Source: Candidatus Abyssobacteria bacterium SURF_5 (GTDB lineage: Bacteria > Abyssobacteria > SURF-5). Taken from it: DNA of 26,932 nucleotides. The number at the start of each line of letters is the position of its first letter. Position 1 is the first letter of the stretch. The notes beneath the pieces are model-generated. The model saw nothing but the letters and a program-made list of their open reading frames with translations. It was not told the DNA's origin and did not search any database. This document shows, piece by piece, positions 15,824 through 24,355 of this stretch. Location of the stretch: the NCBI GenBank assembly GCA_003598085.1, contig QZKU01000086.1, positions 1 through 26,932 of the forward strand. The letters run 5' to 3'. The position numbers and the translations under genes were made by a program.

Positions 15824-15964
15824 TGGTCTAGGATCAAAACCGGGAACGGTGGCGGTGGAGATCCTAACCCCTCTTTGCGAAATGCCCACCTGCCTTACCT
15901 CGTGGAACGGCGGCACCGCAGGACCGTATTGTGCGACAACAAACACCCTGGACAAGGCGGTAGG

Positions 15965-17644
15965 ATGAGCCTCGTCACAAAATTGTTCAGCGTCTCGAAC
16001 AGCCTCGCCGTTAAACTCATTGTTTGCGTGGTCGGAAGTGTTGTGCTCATTTTCGGCGTGTTCGGGTATATCAACGTGCAAAACAGCAGGCGGCACCTGG
16101 AAGGGCTCGTTCTAACGAGCGCGCAGGGAGTTGGAGACATCGTCAAGCGCAGCACACGCCTCTCAATGCTGCGCAATGGCAGGGATGAGCTATATCACAT
16201 GATCAAGCAGATCGGCAACGAACCCGGCATCAGGCGCATCCGCATCCTGAACAAGGAGGGCAAGATTACCTTTTCCACTGACGAAAACGAAGTGAATACC
16301 TTCGTCGACAAGAAAGCCGAAGCCTGCTATGCCTGCCACACGTACGAACAACCGCTGGTCAAGCTATCGCGTCCCGACCGCGCGCGCATTTTCCGCGAGA
16401 ACGGCGGAGAAAGGCTGCTGGGACTCATCCAGCCGATCGAAAACGAACCCGATTGCTATACGGCTCCGTGTCATGTGCATTCCGAGACGAAGAAAGTGCT
16501 GGGAGTATTCGATATCAACTTGTCTTTGGCGAAAGTGGACGAAAATATCTCGCAGTATCAAAGGAATATCGCGCTGAACCTGCTTGTAGTCATGATTGCC
16601 GTCTCGGGAGTGTCGGCGGGATTTGTGTGGCTCATGATCTACGGGCCGGTAAAGAAGCTCATCATGGGGACGAAGCGCATCGCGATGGGGGACATGGATT
16701 ACGTCATCGAAACGAAATCCGTTGATGAACTGGGACTGCTTGCGCTCTCTTTCAATAAAATGACGCGCGACCTCAAGAAAGCGCAGGACGAGATAACCGA
16801 ATGGACGAAAACGCTCGAGGATCGCGTCGCCATGAAGACGAATGAGCTGCAAAAGGCGAACGACCTGATCCTGCAGGCCGAGAAGCTGGCCTCGATCGGG
16901 CGCCTGGCGGCCATCGTGGCTCATGAGCTGAATAATCCGTTGGCAGGCATTGTTGCCTATTCAAAGCTTCTCCTCAAGAGAATGGACAACAACACGTTTT
17001 CAGAAAGCAGCTACGCCAAGAGCAGGGAGATCATCACCATGATGATGCGCGAAGCCTTGCGCTGCGGCGACATCGTCAAGAATCTGCTCCAGTTCTCGCG
17101 GCAGTCCGATTTGATGTTTGCTTCTGAAGATATTTGCGTGATAATCCGGGAGTCGGTCCGCCTCGTCGAGCACCTCGTGACTATCCGTAATATTGAGCTT
17201 CAGTTCGAGTTGAGCGAGGGCATCCCCGCAGTGAGCTGCGACTCCCAGAAAATCAAACAGGTTCTGCTTGCGTTGCTGATTAATGCCTGCGATGCAGTCG
17301 CCGAAGACGGCGTTGTCAGGGTCGGCTGTCGGTGGCTGGCGGCTGTGAAGGCGGTAGAGATTTCCGTGCAGGATAACGGAATAGGGATGGAGGAGGAGAC
17401 GTTGCGCCACATTTTCGAGCCTTTTTTCACCACGAAAGAAGAGGGAAACGGGGTAGGACTCGGATTGGCTGTGGCTCATTCGATTGTCGAGAGGCATGGC
17501 GGCGCCATTTCGGTCAAGAGCGTTGTCAATGAGGGTACCGAATTTAAGATAACTCTGCCGATAGCGCCCGCGCACAAGAACGAGCATTCCATTGTGGGGA
17601 CCGAAGATGCGGCCGGCTTCGGAGAAGGTGATCTGCTGCCATGA
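15965..17644 (+). CDS. Sensor histidine kinase with periplasmic c-type haem motifs
   Basis: 559 residues. TM1 is at about 15-36 and TM2 at about 202-226; between them is a periplasmic domain of ~165 residues with a CXXCH haem motif (CYACH, 121-125) and a CX4CH motif (C164, C169, H170). After TM2 come a HAMP linker (about 227-275), a coiled-coil stretch, the HisKA H-box with phospho-acceptor His320 (VAHELNNPLAGI), N-box Asn440, G1 DNGIGM (470-475), FEPFFTTK and G2 GVGLGLAV. The start at 15965 follows AAGGCGG; a start 90 bases upstream adds non-membrane sequence. The stop overlaps the next start (ATGA), so it is translationally coupled to the 11-haem cytochrome. Covalent haem suggests sensing of redox state, NO, CO or a similar ligand. 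The sigma54 response regulator at 25490 is the likely partner. Confidence 0.88.
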   Translation: MSLVTKLFSVSNSLAVKLIVCVVGSVVLIFGVFGYINVQNSRRHLEGLVLTSAQGVGDIVKRSTRLSMLRNGRDELYHMIKQIGNEPGIRRIRILNKEGKITFSTDENEVNTFVDKKAEACYACHTYEQPLVKLSRPDRARIFRENGGERLLGLIQPIENEPDCYTAPCHVHSETKKVLGVFDINLSLAKVDENISQYQRNIALNLLVVMIAVSGVSAGFVWLMIYGPVKKLIMGTKRIAMGDMDYVIETKSVDELGLLALSFNKMTRDLKKAQDEITEWTKTLEDRVAMKTNELQKANDLILQAEKLASIGRLAAIVAHELNNPLAGIVAYSKLLLKRMDNNTFSESSYAKSREIITMMMREALRCGDIVKNLLQFSRQSDLMFASEDICVIIRESVRLVEHLVTIRNIELQFELSEGIPAVSCDSQKIKQVLLALLINACDAVAEDGVVRVGCRWLAAVKAVEISVQDNGIGMEEETLRHIFEPFFTTKEEGNGVGLGLAVAHSIVERHGGAISVKSVVNEGTEFKITLPIAPAHKNEHSIVGTEDAAGFGEGDLLP

Positions 17645-18939
17645 GAGGACGTATTATTTGGGCGGTGCTTAGTTTGGCAATATGGCTTGCGCCGGCGAAC
17701 GTTTTTTCGGCGGCGCCGGCCCGTCCTTCGGAAGATCAGGCTTGTCTCGAGTGTCATGCGGACGAGGCGGTAGCACGGAAGAACCTGGTATTCGTTGATC
17801 CGACTGTCTTTGCCAACTCGATACACGGGCGTCTCCAGTGCACCGATTGCCATGCAGATGCCGTCGAAAAGGACAACAATCCGCATCCACGCGAATTGGC
17901 TAAGGTGAACTGCCCCTCTTGTCACTACAAGGGAAATCCGGAGGGGGCTCCCAATTTCACTCCGATGCAGCAGTACAAGACCAGCGTGCACGGGCGGGCC
18001 TCCGAGAGTGGCGATCAGGATGTGGCGACATGCTCTGCCTGCCATGGAAAACACAATATCAAGCCCGCGTCAGATCCCGAGTCCACGATAAACCGCCTCA
18101 ACATACCCCGGACCTGCGCAGTCTGCCACGACAATATGCAGATGGTATTGAAGCATAATATCCATGCCGAGCAACCATACAGCGAATACGAACAGAGCGT
18201 TCACGGGAAGGCGCTTTTTCAAGACGGAGTGGCGAGCATGGCGGCGGTGTGCACTGATTGTCATGGCGTTCATGACATTCAGGCCAACGGCGATGCCGAT
18301 CTGAAACCGCATCAGCCGGCGACCTGCGGAAAATGTCATCAAGTCGAATACAACATCTACAGCGGCAGCATTCATGGCGAGGCTTTTCAGCAGGGTGTCC
18401 TGGACGTGCCGGTTTGCAGCGACTGCCATGGCGAGCATACGATAGCGGCTCCATGGAACCCGGAGTCTTCGGTTTCTGCATTCAAAGTAACTTACACCTG
18501 CGCCGGTTGTCATGATGATGTGACGCGGATGAGCAAGTACAATATCCTTACCAATAAGGTCTCAACCTTCAAACAGAGCGATCATGGGGTGGGAAATGAC
18601 TTGGGAATCGTAGCCGTCGCCACATGCGTCAGTTGTCATGGATATCATGATATTCTGCCGGCGAATAATCCCGCATCGTCCATTCATTTGTCACAGTTTG
18701 AAAAAACGTGCGGCAAAGCGAATTGTCATCCGGATCCTTCGCCCGAAATCCTCTCGGCCCACATTCACGTGGATGGCACTGATCAGAATTTTGAGAATCT
18801 GCGCCGCATCAGAACCATTGCACTCTGGTCGATTGGAGCCTTGGCCGGATTCGGTGTAGCCGCGGGCCTGTTGGCGTTCGCATTGCGTATCGGACAGAAC
18901 TTTGAGCGACCTTCCGGCCGCGGTGAAAATGGAGAGTAG
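17641..18939 (+). CDS. Membrane-anchored multihaem (about 11 haems) cytochrome c
   Basis: 432 residues with a Sec signal peptide (about 1-24), ten CXXCH motifs (CLECH, CTDCH, CPSCH, CSACH, CAVCH, CTDCH, CGKCH, CSDCH, CAGCH, CVSCH), and a final CX4CH motif (CGKANCH). Many are followed by GxH or HGxH patterns that could supply distal histidines. A C-terminal transmembrane helix lies at about 393-418, followed by a basic and charged tail. It should therefore be a periplasmic electron carrier tethered to the inner membrane. Its ATG lies inside the last codons of the sensor kinase gene. It precedes the Qrc-like module and may be its electron donor or acceptor, or a quinol-oxidising conduit. The internal spacing suggests repeated units, as in cytochrome c3/c7-type proteins. 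Confidence 0.85.
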   Translation: MRGRIIWAVLSLAIWLAPANVFSAAPARPSEDQACLECHADEAVARKNLVFVDPTVFANSIHGRLQCTDCHADAVEKDNNPHPRELAKVNCPSCHYKGNPEGAPNFTPMQQYKTSVHGRASESGDQDVATCSACHGKHNIKPASDPESTINRLNIPRTCAVCHDNMQMVLKHNIHAEQPYSEYEQSVHGKALFQDGVASMAAVCTDCHGVHDIQANGDADLKPHQPATCGKCHQVEYNIYSGSIHGEAFQQGVLDVPVCSDCHGEHTIAAPWNPESSVSAFKVTYTCAGCHDDVTRMSKYNILTNKVSTFKQSDHGVGNDLGIVAVATCVSCHGYHDILPANNPASSIHLSQFEKTCGKANCHPDPSPEILSAHIHVDGTDQNFENLRRIRTIALWSIGALAGFGVAAGLLAFALRIGQNFERPSGRGENGE

Positions 18940-19014
18940 AATCGGCGTCGCGCCGCCGTTCCTTAAAGAATGTGAAGAGTGCGGCTCCTGATAGGGGACA
19001 CGAGGATAGTCCGG

Positions 19015-19647
19015 ATGAGAAACTTCAAGAGGCGTAAAGATTCGACGATCATACTGCTGATCTTTCTGTCGGGGTTTGTTCTCTTCCATTTCGCGGGCAA
19101 GTTTGCGGCGCCCTTGCTGGTGTATGACCGCCAGAAGCAGCCGGTCGGATTTAATCATGCCAAACATGGGGACGACGTCGGAGTTTCTTGCGATACATGT
19201 CATTTCTTTTACGATGACGGCAGTTGGTCGGGAATACCGAAGATGGAGGTCTGCGCGAACTGCCATAGCGAAGTCCTTGGAGAGTCGGAAGAAGAAAAGA
19301 AGCTGGTGATGGATTTCATTCAGCAGAACAGGGAAGTCGAGTGGGGCCTGTATTTCCGGCAGCCTCAATGCGTCTCGTTTTCACATTCGTCTCATGTGCG
19401 CGGAGCAAAACTTTCGTGCGAGACCTGCCATGGACCGCAGGGGCTCTCTCGGAGCGCCGTCGAGTACCTTACCAACAGGATTACGAAGTATAGCTATGTT
19501 GTTTATGATACCGATGTATCACTAACGCTGAACACCGTTATCGGGAAGAAAGAGAAGAACATTTGGGGCACTATGGGAATGGATGAATGCGCCGCCTGCC
19601 ACCGCGCCAGAGGAACAAGCACGGCATGTTTTATCTGCCATAAGTAA
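19015..19647 (+). CDS. qrcA: Pentahaem cytochrome c subunit, QrcA/ActA-like
   Basis: 210 residues. One N-terminal hydrophobic helix (about 11-32, probably an uncleaved anchor) is followed by a class III-like cytochrome with five CXXCH motifs: CDTCH, CANCH, CETCH, CAACH and CFICH. The FNHAKH and FSHSSH segments provide typical bis-His ligands. The ATG at 19015 is chosen because GAGG lies 9 bases upstream; a GTG at 18979 is less likely. It is followed in order by a molybdopterin-fold subunit, an Fe-S subunit and an NrfD subunit, the gene order of Qrc (menaquinone reductase) in sulfate reducers. Qrc cytochromes are described with six haems, whereas ActA of alternative complex III has five. The assignment to Qrc is therefore by architecture, not by exact identity. 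Confidence 0.75.
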   Translation: MRNFKRRKDSTIILLIFLSGFVLFHFAGKFAAPLLVYDRQKQPVGFNHAKHGDDVGVSCDTCHFFYDDGSWSGIPKMEVCANCHSEVLGESEEEKKLVMDFIQQNREVEWGLYFRQPQCVSFSHSSHVRGAKLSCETCHGPQGLSRSAVEYLTNRITKYSYVVYDTDVSLTLNTVIGKKEKNIWGTMGMDECAACHRARGTSTACFICHK

Positions 19648-19681
19648 TGCTGTTGATTTTCATTTTGGGGGAACGATAAAC

Positions 19682-22054
19682 ATGAAGATAAATCGCAAGT
19701 CGTTTCTCAAGGCGCTTGCATTTGCCGGGGGAGGAACTATGGGGCTGATGACGTCTCCCGCCCCCTGGCATCTCACAAGGGATCTGGCCCGATGGACGCA
19801 GAATTGGCCGTGGGTGCCGGCGCCGGCCCAAGGAAAGCCTTCTCAAGTCAATAGTATTTGCGGCATGTGCAGCGGAGGCTGCGGGATAATAGTCAGAAAA
19901 GTTGACGAGCGGATGGTGCGCGTAGAGGGAAACAAGCGCCATCCCGTGAACCGGGGCTTCATCTGCCCCATAGGGATCTCGTCGCTTCAGATGGTCTATG
20001 GACCGGCGCGCGTCCGGCAGCCGCTCCGGCGCGCGGGTTCGCGCGGGGAAGGCAAATGGGAGGAGCTTTCGTGGGAAGAGGCAATCGCTGAATTCGCGGA
20101 TTCTATTAAGAAGCGCCGGTCCGCCGCGCAATCGCACGCGATCGCCTGTTTCACGAATAGCGCCGACGGAACAACCAATGAACTGCTTGATCGTTTCCTC
20201 AAGGCGATCGGTTCCCGAAATCTTGTGAAACTGGATTCTGGCAAGGATGCAAGAGCCGCTTTGATGAAAGTTATGCAGGGTATTGATGCGTTGCCCGCGT
20301 ACGATTTTGAGGGGGCGGATTTTCTCCTCAGTTTCGGGTGCTCTTTGCTTGAAGGATGGGGCACCTGCGGCCGGATGTATGGCGCCGTCGACTCATGGTA
20401 CAGGGAGCGAGCCCGACCGGTGGAACTCGTACAGATTGAATCCAATTTCTCAACTACGGCTTCAAAAGCCGCGAAATGGATCCCGATTGCCCCGGGCACC
20501 GAAGCCGCGCTGGCCATGGGAATCGCTCACGTGATGATAAGCGAAGGCTCGTACGACCAAGCATTCGTGAGCAAACACTGCTTTGGATTCGAAGATTGGA
20601 AGGACGACGCCGGAAAGATGCACCGCGGTTTCAAGTCGCTGGTGCTTGGCGAGTATTCTCCTCCCGCCGTTGAAAAAATAACCGGCGTGTCTGTCAAGGA
20701 TATTGAAATGCTCGGACATCGGTTCGCCGTTTCGGAACATCCTCTGGCCGTCGGAGGAGGCGGCAGGGGAGATCATTTCAACGGCATCTATGAACTGATG
20801 GCGATTCACAGCCTAAACGCTCTGGCCGGCAATATAAACAAGACGGGTGGCGTATTGGTGAAATCATCCGTGCCCCTGAATCCTCTGCCTGATGTTCTGA
20901 TGGACGAGGAAGCGGCGCGCGGATATGCGGCGGGCGCGCTTGATGGAACCGGCAAAGGATCTTCTCTTGCAGCGGCGCTTCCGGGCGTGAACGATGCCGC
21001 CTTACAATTGCTCATCGTGCACGAATCCAACCCGCTTTACTCGCTGCCCGAGCAGCAACTGGCTGCTCGCCTCTTTGAGAAGATCCCTTATATCGTAAGC
21101 CTTTCCTCTTACATGGATGAGAGCGCCGCCCATGCCGACCTGGTTCTTCCCTTATCGACACGTCTGGAGCGGTGGGACGATCAATTGGCTGCGCCCGAAC
21201 TGCAGTATGCCGTCTATAATCTGAACCGTCCCGTCGTCGCCCCACTTTACACAACGAGAAGCGCGGGCGATATCGTGATCGAGACCGCGAAGAAACTGGG
21301 TGGGACAATCGCCGAGTCGTTTCGCTGGGCGAACATGCAGGAGGTGTTGCGGGAGCGCGCACACGGGCTGTTTGAGTCGGGAAGAGGCGTCATTGATTCG
21401 CCGGACCTCCATGCAATTGAGGGGGATGCGCAATTTGGTGAGCCGTCATATTCTTCCTTTTCGGAGATGTGGGACAAGTTGCAGCAGCAGAATTGCTGGT
21501 TCGATACCGCTTACAACTATGGCGATCTACGAAATATTCTGAAAACGCCGAGCGGCAAATTCGAGTTTTACAGCCGGACCCTGCAGTCGATGTTTGGTAT
21601 CGAAGACGACGAGAAATACATGCCGCATTACGAAAAGCCCGATAATCAGCCAAAGGGCTTTGATGTGGCTATCATGACTGAGGATATGCTGCTCATGGGT
21701 GACGACGGCAAAGGGACTCCGCCTTTCCTCATGAAGCAGCTCGACGAGAACGTGCTGAAGGAGAACGACCTGTTCGTCCAAATCAATCCTATAACGGCGA
21801 TGTACCACGATCTCGCGGAGGGGGACCGCGTGGTTCTTGAATCTCCAGCCGCAAAGGTTCACGTGAGACTGCACCTGTACGAGGGAGTGCGCGAGGGGGT
21901 CGTGCTGATCAGGCTTGGCTTCGGTCACACAGCTTTTGACAAATTTCTCCGGGGCAAGGGAGTGAATGCGAAACGGTTGCTTGTCGTCAAAAAAGACAGC
22001 ATAACAGGGTTGCCTCTGTGGCGAATAACACCGGGAAAGATAGTCAAGACGTGA
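19682..22054 (+). CDS. qrcB: Molybdopterin-oxidoreductase-fold subunit, QrcB-like
   Basis: 790 residues. The N-terminus (NRKSFLK, then a hydrophobic stretch) is a Tat-type signal with Lys in place of the second Arg. A [4Fe-4S] site follows (C60, C63, C67 and C95 in GFICPIG), then the large molybdopterin-oxidoreductase domains and a C-terminal molydopterin-binding-type barrel (about 660-790). In Qrc and alternative complex III the equivalent subunit has lost molybdenum cofactor and acts as a structural and electron-transfer part; whether that holds here I cannot tell, since no obvious Cys/Sec/Ser ligand motif stands out. The ATG at 19682 follows GGGGGAAC; an upstream ATG at 19583 would run inside the previous gene. 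It should be periplasmic, next to its Fe-S subunit (8-base gap). A true polysulfide, tetrathionate or formate enzyme is the alternative. Confidence 0.78.
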   Translation: MKINRKSFLKALAFAGGGTMGLMTSPAPWHLTRDLARWTQNWPWVPAPAQGKPSQVNSICGMCSGGCGIIVRKVDERMVRVEGNKRHPVNRGFICPIGISSLQMVYGPARVRQPLRRAGSRGEGKWEELSWEEAIAEFADSIKKRRSAAQSHAIACFTNSADGTTNELLDRFLKAIGSRNLVKLDSGKDARAALMKVMQGIDALPAYDFEGADFLLSFGCSLLEGWGTCGRMYGAVDSWYRERARPVELVQIESNFSTTASKAAKWIPIAPGTEAALAMGIAHVMISEGSYDQAFVSKHCFGFEDWKDDAGKMHRGFKSLVLGEYSPPAVEKITGVSVKDIEMLGHRFAVSEHPLAVGGGGRGDHFNGIYELMAIHSLNALAGNINKTGGVLVKSSVPLNPLPDVLMDEEAARGYAAGALDGTGKGSSLAAALPGVNDAALQLLIVHESNPLYSLPEQQLAARLFEKIPYIVSLSSYMDESAAHADLVLPLSTRLERWDDQLAAPELQYAVYNLNRPVVAPLYTTRSAGDIVIETAKKLGGTIAESFRWANMQEVLRERAHGLFESGRGVIDSPDLHAIEGDAQFGEPSYSSFSEMWDKLQQQNCWFDTAYNYGDLRNILKTPSGKFEFYSRTLQSMFGIEDDEKYMPHYEKPDNQPKGFDVAIMTEDMLLMGDDGKGTPPFLMKQLDENVLKENDLFVQINPITAMYHDLAEGDRVVLESPAAKVHVRLHLYEGVREGVVLIRLGFGHTAFDKFLRGKGVNAKRLLVVKKDSITGLPLWRITPGKIVKT

Positions 22055-22062
22055 GGAAGGCG

Positions 22063-22827
22063 ATGGAAGTATCCCAGAAGACACAGGTCCGGTATGGAAT
22101 GACAATAGATGTGGACATGTGCACGGGCTGCGGCAATTGCGCCGTCGCCTGTCATATGGAAAACAACGTACCGTTCCGCCCGGATGAAAGCGATAAGTCC
22201 CGCAACATGGCGTGGCTGAGAATCTATAGGGTCACTAATGGAGCCGAGTATCCGAACATACGCGTGGCCTATTTCCCGCGTCCCTGCATGCAGTGCGACC
22301 GCCACACCCCGTGCGTGTCGGTTTGTCCCGCCAGTGCCACCAACTACGACAAGAGCACCGGATTAGTGGACCAGATCAACACGCGCTGCATCGGGTGCCG
22401 CTATTGTATGGCAGCCTGTCCGTACATGGTGCGCTGTTTCAACTGGTGGGATCCGGTGTGGCCGGCCGACATGAAACTTTATTTAAATCCCGATGTTGCC
22501 CCCAGAATGAGGGGCGTCGTTGAAAAATGTACCTTCTGCTCCCATCGCTATATTAAAGTAAAAGATCTCGCCCATCAGCAGGGAAGGGCCAAGCTGGAAA
22601 AGAACGAATATGTGCCGGCCTGCGTTGAGGCTTGTCCGGTGGGGGCAATGCAGTTCGGAGATTTGAATGATCCTGAGCATGAGGTGAGCCGCCTGGTAAA
22701 GTCGCCTCGCGCGTTCCGGCTGCTTGAGCGATTGCACAGCGAGCCGAAAGTTTATTATCTGAGTTCGCATGACTGGATAAAACGATGGTCTGATAATAAC
22801 GCCGCCGGTGTTCATTCCGCCCATTAG
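22063..22827 (+). CDS. qrcC: Four-cluster Fe-S subunit, QrcC/NrfC-like
   Basis: 254 residues with four cysteine groups: CTGCGNCAVAC, CMQCDRHTPCVSVCP, CIGCRYCMAACP, and CTFC paired further on with CVEACP. This is the ferredoxin subunit architecture of PsrB, NrfC and QrcC. The ATG at 22063 follows GAGGAAGG; an in-frame GTG at 22018 lies inside the previous gene. It has no signal peptide or membrane anchor, as expected for a subunit carried across the membrane with its Tat-exported partner, here the QrcB-like protein. It should relay electrons between the QrcB-like subunit or cytochrome and the NrfD-type membrane subunit encoded next. Confidence 0.85.
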   Translation: MEVSQKTQVRYGMTIDVDMCTGCGNCAVACHMENNVPFRPDESDKSRNMAWLRIYRVTNGAEYPNIRVAYFPRPCMQCDRHTPCVSVCPASATNYDKSTGLVDQINTRCIGCRYCMAACPYMVRCFNWWDPVWPADMKLYLNPDVAPRMRGVVEKCTFCSHRYIKVKDLAHQQGRAKLEKNEYVPACVEACPVGAMQFGDLNDPEHEVSRLVKSPRAFRLLERLHSEPKVYYLSSHDWIKRWSDNNAAGVHSAH

Positions 22828-22856
22828 CCGCGGTTAGGGGAAAGTAAAGGATCAAG

Positions 22857-24155
22857 ATGAGTTCGACACAAAGTCTGCCTGAGCTGGAAAGATGTTCGTC
22901 AAGAAAATTCTTTCTGTGGCTGTTCCCATGGGTTTTGCTGCTTCTGTGGGGCGTGTATGGCGCGTTCATCTGTCTGTTCAAGGGGCTGAATCAGACGGGG
23001 ATGAACAATTATTTTGTTTTCGGCCTGTGGATCAGCGTCGATCTCGCCGTTATCGCATTGGGGGCCGGCGCCTTTTTCGGCGGGTTTCTCTACTATGTGC
23101 TGGGGATGAAGCCGCTTCGGGAACTGATCGGCGCCGCGGTCGTGATAGGGTTTATCTGTTACAGCGGCGCCATCGGGATGCTCACGATTGACATCGGCCA
23201 ACCCTTGCGCGGGTATTTCAGCTTCTGGCACGCAAACGTCCACTCGATGTTGACGGAAGTTATTTTTTGTATCACGATATATCTGTTCGTCCTTTCCATT
23301 GAATTCTTGCCCCTGATCACTGAAAACGAGAAAGTGCGGCAGATCCCTCTGCTGAGACGTTTGGGCGAGCACCTTCATGAAATCATGGTCGTTTTCGCTT
23401 TGGTCGGGACCTTTCTGTCTTTCTTCCATCAGGGGTCTTTGGGAGGCATGTTCGGTGTCCTGTACGCGCGTCCCTTCGCTTCCCGAGCGGGCGTTGCAAT
23501 TTGGCCGTGGACGTTCTTCTTGTTCATCCTTTCGGCAATCGCCTCGGGACCAGCGCTCACTACCCTGGTTGTATGGACTACGCAGAAAGTAACCGGACGA
23601 AAACTCGTCAGCCGCTCTACTCTGTCGCGGTTGGCCTGGATTTCGGCGGTTCTGCTCGTTGTGTACCTCGCTTTCAAGGCAGCGGACACGATTTACTGGG
23701 CCAATGTCACCGCTCCCCAAAAAGGATTCACATTCGCCGATTTCTACCGGGCTCCATACGGGATGTGGCTGCTTTTCTCGGAACTCTATATATTCGGCCT
23801 GGTTCCCGCGATCATCTTGCTGATGCCGAAGGCGAGAAACAATGACTTTTGGCTTGTAACCGGCTGCCTGTTTACCTGTTTTGGGGTTGTAATTAACAGG
23901 TTTACGACCACGGTGCAATCGCTTGCGGTTCCCGTGCTGCCGTTTGAGAAGTTCGTCGTCTACACGCCAACCTGGCAGGAATGGGCCGTGGTCGCGGCAA
24001 TTCTCGGGTATGGCGTGATTCTCTATTCGTTCGCATACCGATATCTGCATTTGTTTCCGCGGGAATCGGAATTGAACGCGGAGCCTGCAGAGGAAGAAGA
24101 GGTGGAAATATGTGGCCGACAATATTTGAATTCAGTTGGGACACGGGCCATATGA
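22857..24155 (+). CDS. qrcD: NrfD-family quinone-interacting membrane subunit, QrcD-like
   Basis: 432 residues with about ten transmembrane segments, flanked by a short polar N-terminus and an acidic C-terminus (EPAEEEEVE). Landmarks shared with the module A homologue are HSMLTE, FHQGSLG and VINRF. In this family conserved His/Glu or His/Asp residues in the fourth helix lie at the quinone site and a proton path. AAGGATC precedes the ATG. It completes the A-B-C-D order of the Qrc-like module. Its 3' end overlaps a 59-codon membrane protein gene in another frame. Confidence 0.85.
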   Translation: MSSTQSLPELERCSSRKFFLWLFPWVLLLLWGVYGAFICLFKGLNQTGMNNYFVFGLWISVDLAVIALGAGAFFGGFLYYVLGMKPLRELIGAAVVIGFICYSGAIGMLTIDIGQPLRGYFSFWHANVHSMLTEVIFCITIYLFVLSIEFLPLITENEKVRQIPLLRRLGEHLHEIMVVFALVGTFLSFFHQGSLGGMFGVLYARPFASRAGVAIWPWTFFLFILSAIASGPALTTLVVWTTQKVTGRKLVSRSTLSRLAWISAVLLVVYLAFKAADTIYWANVTAPQKGFTFADFYRAPYGMWLLFSELYIFGLVPAIILLMPKARNNDFWLVTGCLFTCFGVVINRFTTTVQSLAVPVLPFEKFVVYTPTWQEWAVVAAILGYGVILYSFAYRYLHLFPRESELNAEPAEEEEVEICGRQYLNSVGTRAI

Positions 24156-24289
24156 TTTTTTTCGGCGTCTTTTACGCCGTCATCATAGTGTTGATTACCA
24201 GTGTCACCTATTCGGTTGCACGAGCGGTTGTCGATATGTTCAGCGGCAATTCTGACGACGCTGCTGAAGATGATACTTGCAAATTGTAA
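24110..24289 (+). CDS. Small single-helix membrane protein overlapping the qrcD-like gene
   Basis: 59 residues, starting MWPTIFEFSWDTGHMIFFGV. One transmembrane helix (about 15-38) is followed by a short acidic C-terminus ending DDTCKL. The ATG at 24110 has GAGGTGG at proper distance inside the last codons of the NrfD gene, giving a 46-base overlap in a different frame. A longer reading from 23981 would have no ribosome site. The conserved-looking helix and coupled translation support a real gene, probably a small accessory or assembly subunit of the Qrc-like complex. No known family is recognised with confidence. Confidence 0.7.
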   Translation: MWPTIFEFSWDTGHMIFFGVFYAVIIVLITSVTYSVARAVVDMFSGNSDDAAEDDTCKL

Positions 24290-24355
24290 CGCCGGTTCGT
24301 ATCGGTAAACACCCCCAGAAAGGACAGGCTGCTCTCGGGCAGGAGGAAGTGCAAT

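Noticed and set aside
17675-17690. Sigma54-like TTGGCAATATGGCTTGC inside the 11-haem cytochrome gene
   Set aside because: GG and GC are separated by 11 bases rather than 10 and it lies within the signal-peptide codons; sigma54 is strict about spacing.
22899-24122. Long minus-strand open frame (407 codons) opposite the QrcD-like gene
   Set aside because: It is highly charged and low in hydrophobic residues, the expected antisense image of a membrane protein; no ribosome site or known family.
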